Source: Methylophilaceae bacterium
GTDB lineage: Bacteria > Pseudomonadota > Gammaproteobacteria > Burkholderiales > Methylophilaceae
DNA length: 64,000 bases
NCBI GenBank assembly: GCA_905339275.1
Contig: CAJPFK010000001.1
Span: forward strand, 310,001-374,000
Reading direction: 5' to 3'
Positions 63,272 through 64,000 of this stretch are shown piece by piece. Under the pieces are notes generated by a model. It worked only from the letters and a program-made list of their open reading frames with translations. It was not told where the DNA came from and did not search any database. The position numbers and the translations under genes are program-made. The first letter of the stretch is position 1. Each line of letters opens with the position of its first letter.

Positions 63272-64000
63272 CTAGGCCGGAATGGCATTGAATATGTTGG
63301 GCGGCGGGTTGCCGATCAGTTTTTCAAACATGTCGACGGGCAGCGGTGCCGAGAAAAGATAGCCCTGTGCGTAATCGCAACCGGCTTCCATCAGCAGGTC
63401 GCGCTGCAGTACGCTTTCTACGCCCTCTGCGATGACCTTGAGGCCAAGCTTGTGGGCCATGACGATGATGGCTTCGCATAGCGCAAGGTCGTTGGAATTG
63501 GGGACCAGGTTGCTGATGTACATGCGATCGATCTTCAGGTAATCGATATCGAACTTCTTGAGGTAGGAGAGGGATGAATAGCCGGTGCCGAAATCGTCGA
63601 TGGCCACCTGAATGCCTGCATCCCGGAATGCATACAGTTGATCGGTGACGGTGGCGTCTATATCCAGCAACAGGTTCTCCGTGATTTCTACCGCAATACT
63701 TTGGCCGGGTAAGCCAAGCGTATCGAGGACATCCACCCAGCTCACGTGGTTTCTGCTGTTCGTGTTCTGGAACTGCACAGGCGACTTGTTCACGCTGATC
63801 TGGAATAACGGGTGGTAGGATTTGCGCAGTTTTGCCGCCTCGATGGCTGCCTGCTGGAAAACCCAGTCGCCGATCTCGATAATCAATCCGGTATCTTCCG
63901 CGATGGGGATGAAATCCTCCGGGCTGATGAGTCCCTGGCGTGGATGCTGCCAGCGAATCAATGCCTCGGCCTTGTATACCTTGCCCGTTTTCAGTTCGAC
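63272..64000 (-). CDS. c-di-GMP phosphodiesterase EAL domain, C-terminal part
   Basis: The frame is open to the right window edge, so the N-terminal domains (possibly GGDEF or sensor parts) are missing. The EAL domain is complete from KAEALIRWQHP, with FQISVNKSPVQF, EITENLL, IDDFGTGYSSLSYL, YLKIDRMY, AEGVES and QGYLFSAPLP. All catalytic positions are standard, so it should hydrolyse c-di-GMP, in contrast with the degenerate copy at 22.5 kb. Confidence 0.93.
   Translation of the reverse strand, partial: VELKTGKVYKAEALIRWQHPRQGLISPEDFIPIAEDTGLIIEIGDWVFQQAAIEAAKLRKSYHPLFQISVNKSPVQFQNTNSRNHVSWVDVLDTLGLPGQSIAVEITENLLLDIDATVTDQLYAFRDAGIQVAIDDFGTGYSSLSYLKKFDIDYLKIDRMYISNLVPNSNDLALCEAIIVMAHKLGLKVIAEGVESVLQRDLLMEAGCDYAQGYLFSAPLPVDMFEKLIGNPPPNIFNAIPA

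Noticed and set aside
1-64000. tRNA, rRNA, CRISPR array, insertion sequence or prophage
   Set aside because: I saw no cloverleaf, rRNA block, spaced repeats, transposase or integrase; the encapsulin is HK97-like but has no other phage genes around it.

Overview
The window looks like a chromosomal segment of a betaproteobacterium. Supporting this are the C-terminal end of a Gcr-type 'site-specific recombinase' membrane protein, the panC-panB-deoxynucleoside kinase-folK-pcnB run, the miaB-phoH-ybeY-corC run, glyQ-glyS-gmhB-plsC, a caa3-type oxidase with its DUF2244 partner, and a cbb3 oxidase cluster. A Nitrosomonadales-like lineage is my guess; the sequence alone does not settle the genus. I saw no rRNA, tRNA, insertion sequence, prophage or CRISPR array.

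Layout. 1-6 kb: yjgA/darP, pmbA, mlaA, and a minus-strand panD-rsfS-rlmH run. 6-12 kb: a DUF4153 membrane protein, then the pantothenate/folate/poly(A) polymerase operon. 12-17 kb: a FadL-family porin with a half-size YeeE/YedE pair, then the sulfate ABC transporter core cysT-cysW-cysA. 17.5-22.3 kb: a small membrane protein and the DUF2244-coxB-coxA-coxC operon. 22.5-32.4 kb: a second sulfur region. 32.5-35.2 kb: cob(I)alamin adenosyltransferase, murI, a zinc-finger protein and ilvE. 35.4-44.3 kb: SCO1/SenC and ccoNOQP-ccoG-ccoH-ccoI. 44.3-57.2 kb: mgtC, the glyQ/glyS operon, lnt, mscL, corC-ybeY-phoH and miaB. 57.3-64 kb: cysG (siroheme), envZ/ompR, an EF-hand protein, a FemAB-like acyltransferase and the C-terminal half of an EAL protein.

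The most notable system lies at 24.7-28.5 kb. A serine O-acetyltransferase gene is followed by a family 2A (SrpI-type) encapsulin shell gene. That gene overlaps by 14 nt a cysteine desulfurase gene carrying a low-complexity N-terminal extension of about 200 residues. This is the organisation of a sulfur-storing nanocompartment, with shell and cargo translated together and cysteine supply encoded just upstream. Divergent from it are a periplasmic sulfate-binding protein and a degenerate EAL-domain protein. Facing it is a minus-strand group with a YezD-like peptide, an OprP-like porin, a second sulfate-binding protein, a DUF2325 protein and a Mop-type oxyanion-binding protein. The three sulfate-uptake transcription units (cysT, sbp and yezD) share an AT-rich upstream element with the core TATTCTTTT, suggesting common control, plausibly by a CysB/Cbl-type regulator. 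Together with cysG, which makes siroheme for sulfite reductase, the window reads as uptake of sulfate, assimilation into cysteine, and desulfuration inside a protein shell.
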